62,617 nt of DNA from Methylacidiphilales bacterium (lineage in GTDB: Bacteria; Verrucomicrobiota; Verrucomicrobiia; Methylacidiphilales; UBA1321). A program made the translations under genes and the position numbers. The DNA lies in contig JAJSLK010000079.1 of the NCBI GenBank assembly GCA_021272165.1, positions 1 through 62,617 of the forward strand. Direction: 5' to 3'. Positions 26,261 through 33,992 of this stretch are shown piece after piece (positions within the stretch are counted from its first letter, which is position 1; each line of letters opens with the position of its first letter). The notes beneath the pieces are model-generated. The model ran no database searches, was not told the origin of the DNA, and saw nothing but the letters and a program-made list of their open reading frames with translations.

Positions 26261-28962
26261 CGCGCCTTGTTGCGTGCCTTGCCCAGCTCGGCCGTTTGAT
26301 TGGAGAAGCGCTTCTCCAGATCGGACTGGGCCTTTCTCAGGGCAGTTTCCAGATTTTTAGCCACAGTGATGTCGGTAAAAGTGATCACCACTCCGTCGAT
26401 CCGGTTTTCCTGTGTGCAGTAGGGCATGATCCGTACGGTGAACCAACGTCCCTCACGAGCGGAAACCTGTTTCTCTACAAAGACCAAGGTCTTTAACACT
26501 TGCTGCGCATCTTCAGCCAAGCCGGGATAATCCAAAGTGGAAACGATATCGGTGATGGAACGACCGATATCACCGGCGATAAGTTTGATGATCTTGGCGG
26601 TCTGGGTGGTAAAGCGCCGTACGAGAAGAGCATCGTCCAGGAACAGCGTGGCGATGTCGGTGCTGTTGAGCAGGTTCTTCATGTCGTTGCTGATCCGCGA
26701 CAGCTCGTCCACTTTGGCTTGCAACTCGTGATTGACCGTTTGCAGTTCCTCGTTCATTGACTGCATCTCTTCCTTGGAAGTGGTCAGTTCCTCGTTGGTG
26801 GACTGAAGTTCCTCATTCATCGACTGCAATTCTTCATTGGTCGATTTGAGCTCTTCTTGTGAGGTCTGCATCTCATTGCGGGTGGCTTGCAGATCTTCGT
26901 GGGCCTGTCGGAGTTCCTGTGCCATCGCGGTCACTTGGGCGTTATGAATTGTCGTCCGCTCCGACGAGCCCGGCGCTTGGGCGACGGACTGCCTGGATAC
27001 GTCCGTAAAGACAACCATGACCATTCCCTGCAAGGCTTCCGGACTGGTCACGGGCTGAACCGTAATATCCACGGTCTGCGTACCTCCGTTGGTTCCCACC
27101 TTGATATCCTTGAGGACAACAACAACTTTTTTCCGGATCGCTTTACGGAAGGCTTCGCTCAGCGCATTGCCCAGTCCATCACGCGACATGGCAAAGAGAT
27201 TCCAGTTGGCTTTACCCGCCGCCGGCTCGAGGTATTTGCCCGTTTTACCGCTGACATAAAGAATATCGCCTTCGTTGGTGACGAGCACCGCTGCCGGGGA
27301 ATAGCGCTGCAAGAGCAACTGATCCGCGAGTGACTGGAGGTTGGGAGCTTGCGGCGTTGCCGCCGTTTGGGCGGAAGAAGCTGTGACGGTATCCAACCGG
27401 GTACGAGTAAACGCGGAGGGAAATTCGATGAGGTTGGGTTGCCGGGAGGTATCGAGCCGTCGATAGATTCGTGATTTTCCCGCCAGCGGCGTAAAGAGAT
27501 CGGTAGCCGTGCCAATGGTTTCCGCACTGCCCAGAAGCAGGATTCCGCCGGAATTGAGGCTGTAGTGAAAAAGCGGCATGAGCTTTTTCTGCAACCCCGC
27601 ATCGAGATAGATGAGCAGGTTTCGACAGGTTACGAAATCAAGCCGGGTGAAGGGCGGGTGCATGACGAGGTTTTGCGGCGCAAAGATCACCATCTCCCGG
27701 ATTTCCTTTTTGACGGAGTAATCATGCTCATTCTTGATAAAAAACCGGCGCAGCCGCTCCTCCGAGACATCGGCGCTGATGTTGGCTGGATAGATGCCAG
27801 CCCGGGCCTTATCGATGGCATCCTTGTCCAAATCGGTGGCGAAAATCTGGAGCGAAAAATTCTTGGCGGGCTTGAGCTCCTCCAGGACCTCTTTGAAGAT
27901 GATGGCGAGAGAATAAGCCTCTTCCCCCGTTGAGCATCCGGCAGTCCAGGCCCTCAACATGCCTCCGTTCGGACGAGCCGCCAAGAATTCGGGGATCACC
28001 TTGTTTTTAAATTGCTCCCAGACCTCAGGATCGCGAAAGAAATTGGTGACTCCGATCAGCAGTTCCTTGAAGAGAAGTTCCGATTCCTGGGAGTTTTCCC
28101 TCAGATACCGAACATAATCGGAAATCTTGGTGATTTGATGAAGGCCCATGCGGCGTTCGATCCGGCGGTAAATGGTGCTTTTCTTGTAGAGGGAAAAATC
28201 GTGGCCGGTCTGAGCATGCAGCAGAATCACAACTTTCTCCAACGCGCTTTGATCCTTTTCGGCGATTTCATGATCTGGCCGGACAAGGAGCGGAACATGC
28301 TGGAGATAGTCGATGATCTTGTCTGGCAGTTCCTCAACCGGGGCCACAACATCAGCCAGGCCGGAATCAATGGCCATCCGGGGCATGCTGTCGAATTTGG
28401 CCGAACCCGGGGTTTGCACAAAGACCGCCCCGGCTTTCTCTTTGATAGCTCTCAGCCCCAGCGTGCCATCGGAGCCCATACCTGAGAGGATGACGCCGAT
28501 GCTTCGTCCATATTGGTCATCAGCCAATGATCGGAAGAAGAAATCTATCGGCAAACGCAGACCTCGAGGCGCGGCCGGTTCGAGCAAATGTAATATTCCG
28601 TGCAGAATGGAAAGATCCTTGTTGGGCGGGATGACGTAAACGTGGTCAGGCTCAATCTTCATCCGGTCCTTGATTTGGATGACCGGCATGGCCGTGGAAC
28701 GTTGTAGCAATTCCACCAGGATGCCCTTGTGAGTCGGATCCAGGTGTTGCACGACGACAAAGCCAATCCCGCACGCTTTCGGCACATGGGCAAGAAACTG
28801 CTCAAGGGCTTCCAGCCCGCCCGCAGAGGCGCCAAGCCCGACGATGGAAAAGGAATGGCTCGAAGAAGGCTTCTTGGATTGCGCTGTCGGGCTGATAGCG
28901 GCCTTACGAACAGCAGCAGAACGCTGTTGTTCTCGACCGCCATGCGAAATGTTTTTTTTCAC
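26257..28962 (-). CDS. CheB-CheR fusion with PAS sensor domains
   Basis: This is 901 residues from a GTG. Residues ~35-225 form a CheB methylesterase domain with the apparent triad: Ser in GLGASAGG, His in VVQHLDPTH, Asp in GMGSDGTLG. Residues ~240-500 form a CheR methyltransferase (IGVTNFFRDPEVWE; SAM site WTAGCSTGEEAYSLAI). A PAS-like region follows (VLVTNEGDILYVSGKTGKYL). Then comes a long coiled coil built of NEELQS-type heptads (about residues 690-770), and a last PAS-like domain. No receiver domain precedes CheB, and there is no kinase domain. No chemoreceptors or cheA/W are nearby, so it is likely a signalling hub for the adjacent kinase rather than a chemotaxis enzyme. Confidence 0.88.
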   Translation of the reverse strand: MKKNISHGGREQQRSAAVRKAAISPTAQSKKPSSSHSFSIVGLGASAGGLEALEQFLAHVPKACGIGFVVVQHLDPTHKGILVELLQRSTAMPVIQIKDRMKIEPDHVYVIPPNKDLSILHGILHLLEPAAPRGLRLPIDFFFRSLADDQYGRSIGVILSGMGSDGTLGLRAIKEKAGAVFVQTPGSAKFDSMPRMAIDSGLADVVAPVEELPDKIIDYLQHVPLLVRPDHEIAEKDQSALEKVVILLHAQTGHDFSLYKKSTIYRRIERRMGLHQITKISDYVRYLRENSQESELLFKELLIGVTNFFRDPEVWEQFKNKVIPEFLAARPNGGMLRAWTAGCSTGEEAYSLAIIFKEVLEELKPAKNFSLQIFATDLDKDAIDKARAGIYPANISADVSEERLRRFFIKNEHDYSVKKEIREMVIFAPQNLVMHPPFTRLDFVTCRNLLIYLDAGLQKKLMPLFHYSLNSGGILLLGSAETIGTATDLFTPLAGKSRIYRRLDTSRQPNLIEFPSAFTRTRLDTVTASSAQTAATPQAPNLQSLADQLLLQRYSPAAVLVTNEGDILYVSGKTGKYLEPAAGKANWNLFAMSRDGLGNALSEAFRKAIRKKVVVVLKDIKVGTNGGTQTVDITVQPVTSPEALQGMVMVVFTDVSRQSVAQAPGSSERTTIHNAQVTAMAQELRQAHEDLQATRNEMQTSQEELKSTNEELQSMNEELQSTNEELTTSKEEMQSMNEELQTVNHELQAKVDELSRISNDMKNLLNSTDIATLFLDDALLVRRFTTQTAKIIKLIAGDIGRSITDIVSTLDYPGLAEDAQQVLKTLVFVEKQVSAREGRWFTVRIMPYCTQENRIDGVVITFTDITVAKNLETALRKAQSDLEKRFSNQTAELGKARNKAR

Positions 28963-29007
28963 GGCTTAGAAGCCACTAATAAGCTGTTTTATATATTTAG
29001 AAGCATC

Positions 29008-30429
29008 TTACCCTACGCGCGCGCTTTTACGAGAGGTCTTCGCTGCAATATTGGAACCAGCCTCGTTAATCGGAATCTTTGCGCTAACGGTCGTACCTTG
29101 GCCGGGGGCGGATTTAACGTCAAATTTGCCGCCGACCATTTCCACCCTTTCCCTCGATCCAAGCAGACCCAATCGCTTGTGCCTTTGGGCAAAGAGGACG
29201 CGTTCTACATCAAACGACTTTCCATTGTCATGGATTTCCAGGCGAATGGCACCCTGAAGTTTCCGAATGCTTACTTTTGCCTCGCTGGCATGAGCGTGCT
29301 TCTCAACATTGGCCAACGCGGACTGGGCGACGCGATAAAGCACGGTTCGTTGGAGGCTGTTCAATTGCTCCACTTCAGAGGCGGCCGTGAAGCGAATTCT
29401 GATTTGGGTCCGCTTCGTAAAATCCTTGACGAAGGATTGGAGGGCGGGAATCAATCCCAGGTCGTCCAGCACGGTCGGACGTAATTCGCGGGCGAACCGA
29501 TGGACAATTTCCACCGATTTTTCCACCAGCCGTCGTGTTCGAACGATTCTTTTCCTTAGGTCTTTGAGATTGACCGGAGACTTCACCTTCAACGACGCGA
29601 GATGTACATTGATGCCGACAAGTGTCTGGACAATCTCATCATGCAGTTCGCGACTGATCCGCTTGCGTTCATTCTCCTGTGTCAGGAGAAGCTGGCGGGA
29701 TAAATGCCGCAATTGCTCCTGCATGTGACGCGCTTGCTCAAACAATTGCGCGTAATGCGCTTCGCTCTTCTTGAGATCCTGTTCCGCTTTTTGTCTTTGG
29801 ACAATTTCCCGTTTCAGCTCCCGATTCGAAGCGGCCATCCCCTCCAGGTTTTGTCGCACCTGCTCCGCCTGCTTGAGCGTGGTAACGTCGGAAACCGCCA
29901 ATCGACACCACCTTCGATTGCCCCGCTGGGAGCTCGCGGAGGCCCCCTGAAGGTCCGCCCAAAAAGGTATGCTGCGTTCATTCAAAAGAGGTATTTCGCA
30001 GATTTGCTTTCTAGGACCTGCAAATATCTTTTTAAGGAAAACAAGGAAGGCCGCTCGGCTGTGTGGATCTACAAAATCTCGCAAACGTCGGTTGATCAGC
30101 CTGGACCGTTCTATTCCGAGCAAAGCAGCTCCGGTGAGATTCACTTCAAGAATCAAGCCCTCTTCATCGACTGAAAAGTAACCGACCGGAGCGAAATCGT
30201 AGAGGTCCGCGTAGGTTTCCAGCAGGCTTTCCGCCTTGTCGCGAGCATCCTGAAGTTCAACATTTTGCAACTCCAGTTCGATTTGATGGACCTGCAATTC
30301 ATGGAGAAACCGCTTGATGTCGGCTTCTGTACGCGGTGGATGCGGATGCGCCTGCTGTTGCTTGAGCCGGGCTTCGGCACTACGGCGCAGTTCGGCAACA
30401 TCGGGTGGGATTCGGTTTTTGGGGGGCAT
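29008..30429 (-). CDS. PAS sensor histidine kinase, NarL-system type (HisKA_3)
   Basis: This 473-residue soluble kinase has a coiled coil (FLHELQVHQIELELQNVELQ) and a PAS domain ([16 protein letters not shown]) closely related to those of the hybrid kinase 3 kb away. A second coiled coil leads into a HisKA_3 dimerisation domain with NERKRISRELHDEIVQ, where the histidine is the phospho-site. The HATPase has IRLEIHDNGKSF and GLLGSRERVEMVGG. Such kinases normally pair with LuxR/NarL-type response regulators, and two of these lie directly beyond it (30896 and 31767). It is divergent from the small gene at 30690. Confidence 0.9.
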   Translation of the reverse strand: MPPKNRIPPDVAELRRSAEARLKQQQAHPHPPRTEADIKRFLHELQVHQIELELQNVELQDARDKAESLLETYADLYDFAPVGYFSVDEEGLILEVNLTGAALLGIERSRLINRRLRDFVDPHSRAAFLVFLKKIFAGPRKQICEIPLLNERSIPFWADLQGASASSQRGNRRWCRLAVSDVTTLKQAEQVRQNLEGMAASNRELKREIVQRQKAEQDLKKSEAHYAQLFEQARHMQEQLRHLSRQLLLTQENERKRISRELHDEIVQTLVGINVHLASLKVKSPVNLKDLRKRIVRTRRLVEKSVEIVHRFARELRPTVLDDLGLIPALQSFVKDFTKRTQIRIRFTAASEVEQLNSLQRTVLYRVAQSALANVEKHAHASEAKVSIRKLQGAIRLEIHDNGKSFDVERVLFAQRHKRLGLLGSRERVEMVGGKFDVKSAPGQGTTVSAKIPINEAGSNIAAKTSRKSARVG

Positions 30430-30589
30430 GCAATGACTTCTTGTTAGTATAAGCCCATAATAACCTTATTCCACCATTTCACATTTTACAGGCGCTTTGG
30501 GGTAATTTTAGAACAAGGGTCTAAACAATCGCGGCAGGTGGCGTCTCTGTCTGGCGGGGAATTCGTTATTTGATCCTTCGCTCGTAATC

Positions 30590-30604
30590 TACCGACGGTC
30601 GGTA
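30590..30604. promoter_or_regulatory. perfect 15-bp palindrome TACCGAC-G-GTCGGTA
   Basis: Seven-base arms around one central base lie 9 nt upstream of the first GGGGT/ACCCC palindrome, in the divergent gap between the histidine kinase and the small gene at 30690. It is a candidate operator for either transcript. I do not know the binding protein, and I noticed no second copy. Confidence 0.45.
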
Positions 30605-30613
30605 CCTTTTCCA

Positions 30614-30631
30614 ATGGGGTAAACACCCCAT
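30614..30631 (+). promoter_or_regulatory. putative operator 1: ATGGGGT-AAAC-ACCCCAT
   Basis: This perfect 7-4-7 palindrome sits 58 nt upstream of the 30690 start. It is one of a family of eight matching palindromes confined to 30.6-36.4 kb. Its position and symmetry suggest a dimeric regulator near the promoter. Confidence 0.7.
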
Positions 30632-30689
30632 ATCTTCTGCATGCCATTAAGTCTTATGTTTGTTTGGTGATAAAAGCGGCATCTTTATT

Positions 30690-30869
30690 ATGAAAACAAA
30701 TCCATGGTACTCAACCGAGATCAGTCCATACGAAAACCAGGAAACAGTCCACCACGATAATACCTTATGCATGGAAGGCGATAATATCCCAAAAAAGCAT
30801 CTTCGCTTCGGCACGGATAACCGACCGCTCTGCAAGCAGTGCAGTCGGTTAGATGCAGTTGGGCGATAA
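30690..30869 (+). CDS. small conserved-looking Cys/His protein
   Basis: This is 59 residues from the ATG at 30690. It contains VHHDNTLCMEGDNIPKKHLR and later RPLCKQC, so three cysteines and two histidines could bind a metal. Short proteins with an H-x-x-C-x-E-G-x-N-I ... G-T-x-x-R-P-x-C-x-x-C pattern are familiar to me from related genomes, but I know no function. It lies directly behind operator 1 and 26 nt before a response regulator gene. Confidence 0.6.
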   Translation: MKTNPWYSTEISPYENQETVHHDNTLCMEGDNIPKKHLRFGTDNRPLCKQCSRLDAVGR

Positions 30870-30895
30870 CTTACCTGTGGAGTGATTGACTCAAG

Positions 30896-31465
30896 ATGAA
30901 AAAATCCGAATGCGTTGCTCCCCTACCGGTAAAACAAATAACAGTTCTTTTGGCGGAGGATCACGCAGGTCTTCGCAAATCTTTGAAGTGGATCATTGAA
31001 CTGGACGGAGATATTAAAGTCGCAGGAGAGGCGAAAAATGGCTGCGAAGCGGTGCGACTTGCCCTGCACCTTTACCCCGAAGTCGTGGTCATGGATATCG
31101 CTATGCCGTCATTGAACGGTCTGCAGGCGACCAAGCAGATCATGGAAGCGGCCCCGGCAACCCGGGTGCTTATTCTTTCCGCACATCCGGACCAGGAATA
31201 TATTGAGCAGGCCATGATTTTGGGCGCGTCCGGATATCTGATCAAACCATCCTCTACCCATGTTTTGGCCGAGGCGGTTCGCGAAGCGCAAAAGGGGAAT
31301 GCGTATTTCAGTCTCTCAATTTCCAAACAGCTTCGCGATCAATGTCAGAAAGTATTCGGCAGAGGAGAATTATTGAAAAGAAGAATGGCTCATCGGGCGT
31401 TGTCCGATGCAAGCTCACCTCATTATGCGGCACCTATACAAAGACGCGGACGCAATTGCAGTTGA
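30896..31465 (+). CDS. response regulator receiver protein lacking the DNA-binding domain
   Basis: This is 189 residues. The receiver domain is complete: ITVLLAEDH acidic pair, phospho-Asp in VVVMDIAMPS, Thr/Ser position in VLILSAH, Lys in YLIKPSS. It is most similar to the receiver of the NarL-type regulator at 31767 (MDIAMP, ILSAH, GYL-KxSS). After residue ~150 the sequence no longer resembles a LuxR helix-turn-helix and ends RRGRNCS. Either the output domain was lost by deletion and frameshift, or this is a phosphate-sink receiver. A short stretch in another frame (AIAVDLKTV) faintly recalls the lost helix. Confidence 0.85.
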   Translation: MKKSECVAPLPVKQITVLLAEDHAGLRKSLKWIIELDGDIKVAGEAKNGCEAVRLALHLYPEVVVMDIAMPSLNGLQATKQIMEAAPATRVLILSAHPDQEYIEQAMILGASGYLIKPSSTHVLAEAVREAQKGNAYFSLSISKQLRDQCQKVFGRGELLKRRMAHRALSDASSPHYAAPIQRRGRNCS

Positions 31466-31494
31466 CCTGAAAACTGTCATGTGACGTTCTTTGC

Positions 31495-31511
31495 ATGGGG
31501 TAAACACCCAT
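31495..31511 (+). promoter_or_regulatory. putative operator 2: ATGGGGT-AAAC-ACCCAT (one base short)
   Basis: Same family as operator 1, with an identical spacer but ACCCAT instead of ACCCCAT in the right arm. It lies 55 nt upstream of the DUF1328 start, almost the same distance as operator 1 to its gene. Confidence 0.6.
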
Positions 31512-31566
31512 GGTAAACCGGATTCTTTGGGCTTACGTTCAGGCATTAAAAAACAAAGGAATTAAT

Positions 31567-31731
31567 ATGTTATACTATGCCGCTGTCTTCTTGGTTGTCG
31601 CACTGATTGCGGGGTTTTTAGGATTTGCATCGTTGACTGAGCTCGCAGCGACGATTGCGCAGATTCTCTTCGTGGTCTTCCTCGTCCAGTTTGTCGCGAC
31701 CGTTTTCCGCAGGTGGTCTCTCCGGAGCTGA
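31567..31731 (+). CDS. DUF1328-family small membrane protein
   Basis: This is 54 residues from the ATG at 31567. It begins [20 protein letters not shown], the classic DUF1328/YtjA start, and continues with a second hydrophobic segment ([17 protein letters not shown]). It has two short spans and a basic C-terminus. Members are widespread, tiny inner-membrane proteins of unknown function, often induced by stress. It lies behind operator 2 and is followed by a hairpin terminator. Confidence 0.85.
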   Translation: MLYYAAVFLVVALIAGFLGFASLTELAATIAQILFVVFLVQFVATVFRRWSLRS

Positions 31732-31759
31732 GCCAAACGGACGAAGTAAATAAATAGCG

Positions 31760-31800
31760 GACTCCCTCAGGTTAAATCTGCAGGGAGTCTTGTCTGTTTT
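31760..31800 (+). terminator. intrinsic terminator after the DUF1328 gene
   Basis: GACTCCCT (31760-31767) pairs with AGGGAGTC (31782-31789), followed by TTGTCTGTTTT. The left arm meets the last base of the convergent response regulator's stop codon, so the hairpin overlaps that gene's 3' end. Confidence 0.6.
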
Positions 31801-32489
31801 AAAGGTGCTTCCGGTTTGACCGTTGATTGCACACTGCTTTCTATGATTCCTGCGGCAATGGCGAAGCGAGTCAGCCCTGCAATATCGTGAATATTGAGCT
31901 TCTCCATCAGATGCTGACGATGCTTTTCAACCGTTTTGATGCTGATCCCGAGTTCAGAGGCGATTTGTTTGTTCGCATGCCCCTCGGCAATCAATTGAAG
32001 CAGCTCTGTTTCACGCGAAGTTAATTGATGATCCTTTTTCTTTCGCAGGCCAATTCCATCGGTAGATTGCTGAAACTCATCCTTCAGGCGCTTGGCAATG
32101 GAAGAAGTAAAGAACGTCTTTCCCTTGTATAATTCGCGTATGGCTTTGGCCAGGATGTCGCCTGACGACTGCTTGACGAGGTATCCCCTGGCCCCGGCCT
32201 TGACGACTTGCTCGACATACTCCGGATCGCTGTGCGCCGAGAGAATGAGAATCTTCATGTCTGGGAAAGCCTTCAGGATCTGCCGCGTTGCCTCCCATCC
32301 GTTCAGCAACGGCATGGCGATATCCATGACAATGACATCAGGGCGAAGCTCGCTGGTCATTTGCACCGCTTCGCGTCCCGTTTTCGCTTCTCCAATAACC
32401 CCGATATCGCCGTCAGCCTCGACTAAGAGTCGCAGGCCCTGACGAACGATGGTGTGGTCTTCGGCCAATAAAACGGTGATTCGCCTCAT
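31767..32489 (-). CDS. NarL/LuxR-family response regulator
   Basis: This 240-residue protein has a receiver domain (ITVLLAEDHTIVRQGLR, phospho-Asp in VIVMDIAMPL, Lys in YLVKQSS). A LuxR-type helix-turn-helix follows (LTSRETELLQLIAEGHANKQ, IASELGISIKTVEKHRQHLM). It is a complete transcription factor, probably phosphorylated by the HisKA_3 kinase at 29008. It is the only local DNA-binding regulator in the 30-37 kb cluster, so it is the first candidate to bind the ATGGGGT/ACCCCAT palindromes. NarL-class proteins often read inverted heptamers of the TACYYMT kind, although the arm orientation here differs from the classic 7-2-7 site. Confidence 0.93.
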   Translation of the reverse strand: MRRITVLLAEDHTIVRQGLRLLVEADGDIGVIGEAKTGREAVQMTSELRPDVIVMDIAMPLLNGWEATRQILKAFPDMKILILSAHSDPEYVEQVVKAGARGYLVKQSSGDILAKAIRELYKGKTFFTSSIAKRLKDEFQQSTDGIGLRKKKDHQLTSRETELLQLIAEGHANKQIASELGISIKTVEKHRQHLMEKLNIHDIAGLTRFAIAAGIIESSVQSTVKPEAPLKQTRLPADLT

Positions 32490-32570
32490 GGTTGATGGAG
32501 CACAGCTTGCGCTAACCCGAAGCCGGACACAAAGACATCTTTACTTGTACCCGACATACGAGCGACTTAC

Positions 32571-32801
32571 TTATCCGATGTTAATCCAAAAGCGGACACC
32601 GTTCTGTTGATTCCAATATCCGCGATGGTGATTATGGTAACTATAGTGGTGATAATTGCCATGCTGGTCCCGATACCCGTTCTGATCCCGGTAGCCATCA
32701 TGTGCCTGCGCCAGACTGGCTCCTCCAAACAGGAAGGCGGTAAAGAGGACAGCCATTGCCAACAAGATACTGTGGTTATGCCTCAACATTATATTTTTCA
32801 T
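32571..32801 (-). CDS. small secreted His/Tyr-rich protein
   Basis: This is 76 residues with a clear signal peptide (ILLAMAVLFTAFLFGGASLAQA). A mature part of ~40 residues holds two YRDQ repeats and the tract HYSYHNHHRGYW. The ending GVRFWINIG resembles short YXWXXR-type periplasmic peptides. The function is unknown; the histidines could bind metal. It is preceded by an imperfect member of the palindrome family 34 nt upstream. Confidence 0.6.
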   Translation of the reverse strand: MKNIMLRHNHSILLAMAVLFTAFLFGGASLAQAHDGYRDQNGYRDQHGNYHHYSYHNHHRGYWNQQNGVRFWINIG

Positions 32802-32835
32802 AGTCTTAGGATAGTCGATTTCATGGAGGATCGTA

Positions 32836-32853
32836 ATGGGGCCTTCACCCCAC
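32836..32853 (-). promoter_or_regulatory. putative operator 3 (imperfect): ATGGGG-CCTTCA-CCCCAC
   Basis: Only the ATGGGG/CCCCA arms match, with one outer and two inner mismatches. Its position, 34 nt upstream of the start at 32801 on the minus strand, equals that of several perfect sites, which is why it is included. Confidence 0.45.
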
Positions 32854-32857
32854 TAGT

Positions 32858-33544
32858 TCATGCCTTGCCCTCAAGGAGAGTGTACAAGCGGTTGGCAGAC
32901 TTGGGGGGTTGAATTGTGCCGTTCAGAATATTCCTGGCGAGGACGCCGTCTCCATAGGCTTCCCGGTTGATCGAGTCTTTGCGTTCGACGGAGGTGCCGC
33001 CAAGAGTTGCGCCGCCGAAAACGCCGCTGGAGTCCTTGTAAACGACGATCTCCCTATGCTCGAGGTCGATCGTTGATATTTTTTCAGTCGCCGTATCGGA
33101 ACCGGCCGTTCCCGTGGCCGTACCATTCCAGGTCATTTTTCCTGTGCTGGTAAAATGCCTGACGGCATCACCAGTATTCAAAACGACAATGTAATGCACA
33201 TCGGTATAGCCGATTTGCGCGCCAATGCTGCCGCCGCCCAGATTAACGGCGCAGGGAGCAGTCCAGGTACGCCCGGTCAAATCTCCAAGACGCAAAAGGA
33301 CGATGCCCTCACCGCCCTGTCCGCCAATGCCCAATCCAACTTTGGTTATGCTGAAAATCGCCACGCCTTTGGCATGACTCAGCAATTCAGCGGGGATGGG
33401 TTCGTCAGAACGTTGCTTGTCGGCCAGAATCTGAATGGAAGAATGAATCCGTTCGTGCATATCGGAAGCACGTAAAAAGGTGGTGGAGGCGAACAGAAGT
33501 GGAACTGACGCTAAGGCCAGGAACTTGGGTAAGATTGGTTTCAT
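32858..33544 (-). CDS. SYLF-domain (YSC84-like) secreted lipid-binding protein
   Basis: This 228-residue protein has a signal peptide (LALASVPLLFASTTFLRA). It then has the SYLF layout: IPAELLSHAKGVAIFSITKV, GIGGQGGEGIVLLR, and a glycine-rich core GGGSIGAQIGYTDVHYIVVL. The ending includes GVFGGATLGGTSVERKD and DGVLARNILNG. SYLF domains bind phospholipids. In bacteria the role is unknown but envelope-related. Operator 4 lies 34 nt upstream. Confidence 0.88.
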   Translation of the reverse strand: MKPILPKFLALASVPLLFASTTFLRASDMHERIHSSIQILADKQRSDEPIPAELLSHAKGVAIFSITKVGLGIGGQGGEGIVLLRLGDLTGRTWTAPCAVNLGGGSIGAQIGYTDVHYIVVLNTGDAVRHFTSTGKMTWNGTATGTAGSDTATEKISTIDLEHREIVVYKDSSGVFGGATLGGTSVERKDSINREAYGDGVLARNILNGTIQPPKSANRLYTLLEGKA

Positions 33545-33578
33545 AAGCTCAAACTAGGCTCTAAAACCATGACCGCCT

Positions 33579-33596
33579 ATGGGGTCTGGACCCCAT
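33579..33596 (-). promoter_or_regulatory. putative operator 4: ATGGGGT-CTGG-ACCCCAT
   Basis: A perfect 7-4-7 palindrome, 34 nt upstream of the SYLF gene start on the minus strand. The spacer differs from the other sites while both arms are fully conserved, which argues for selection on the arms. Confidence 0.7.
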
Positions 33597-33655
33597 GATC
33601 GTCACGAGCACGCTATCATGATCCGTACACCTCCTCCACAGTGGAGATTCGTCCG

Positions 33656-33799
33656 TCAAAGGTAGCCCAGCAAATAAAGTACGAGCAGGATCACGAGCAC
33701 GAGACCGAGCCCGCTCCCACCGCCGACATGGCCGCGATAGGCATAGCCGCCGCCACCGAAGAGAAGTACAAGGACAACAATAAGCAGAATTAGGGTCAT
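33656..33799 (-). CDS. DUF3309-like small hydrophobic protein
   Basis: This is 47 residues, translated directly from the minus strand. It starts MTLILLIVVLVLLFGGGGYA, followed by a GHVGGGSGLGLVLVILLVLY second span. This two-helix, glycine-linker pattern is that of DUF3309 proteins, tiny membrane peptides of unknown function common in soil bacteria. Operator 5 lies 59 nt upstream. Confidence 0.8.
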   Translation of the reverse strand: MTLILLIVVLVLLFGGGGYAYRGHVGGGSGLGLVLVILLVLYLLGYL

Positions 33800-33858
33800 A
33801 TATTTGGTAGGATTTTAATTAGGAATCGCAAGAATACGGTGGAAAATTATTTGTTCCT

Positions 33859-33876
33859 ATGGGGTGTATTCCCCAT
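33859..33876 (-). promoter_or_regulatory. putative operator 5: ATGGGG-TGTATT-CCCCAT
   Basis: Perfect six-base arms; the seventh (inner) pair is mismatched. It lies 59 nt upstream of the DUF3309 start (minus strand), matching the spacing of operators 1 and 2. Confidence 0.65.
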
Positions 33877-33938
33877 CGATAATTCCCATGGACGATTTTC
33901 GGTGGTTTGTCCTTGCGGTAAATCACTGCAATGTGCAG

Positions 33939-33956
33939 ATGGGGTAAAAACCCCAT
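33939..33956 (+). promoter_or_regulatory. putative operator 6: ATGGGGT-AAAA-ACCCCAT
   Basis: A perfect 7-4-7 palindrome 36 nt upstream of the small gene at 33993. Together with operator 5, facing the other way 62 nt before it, it makes this 193-nt gap a divergent double promoter. Confidence 0.7.
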
Positions 33957-33992
33957 GGCATAGATGCGATATTTTCATTTAAGCTTCGGGTC

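Noticed and set aside
30491..30510. half-site TTTGGGGTAATTTTAGAAC near the kinase start
   Set aside because: Only one arm of the palindrome family is present; probably chance.
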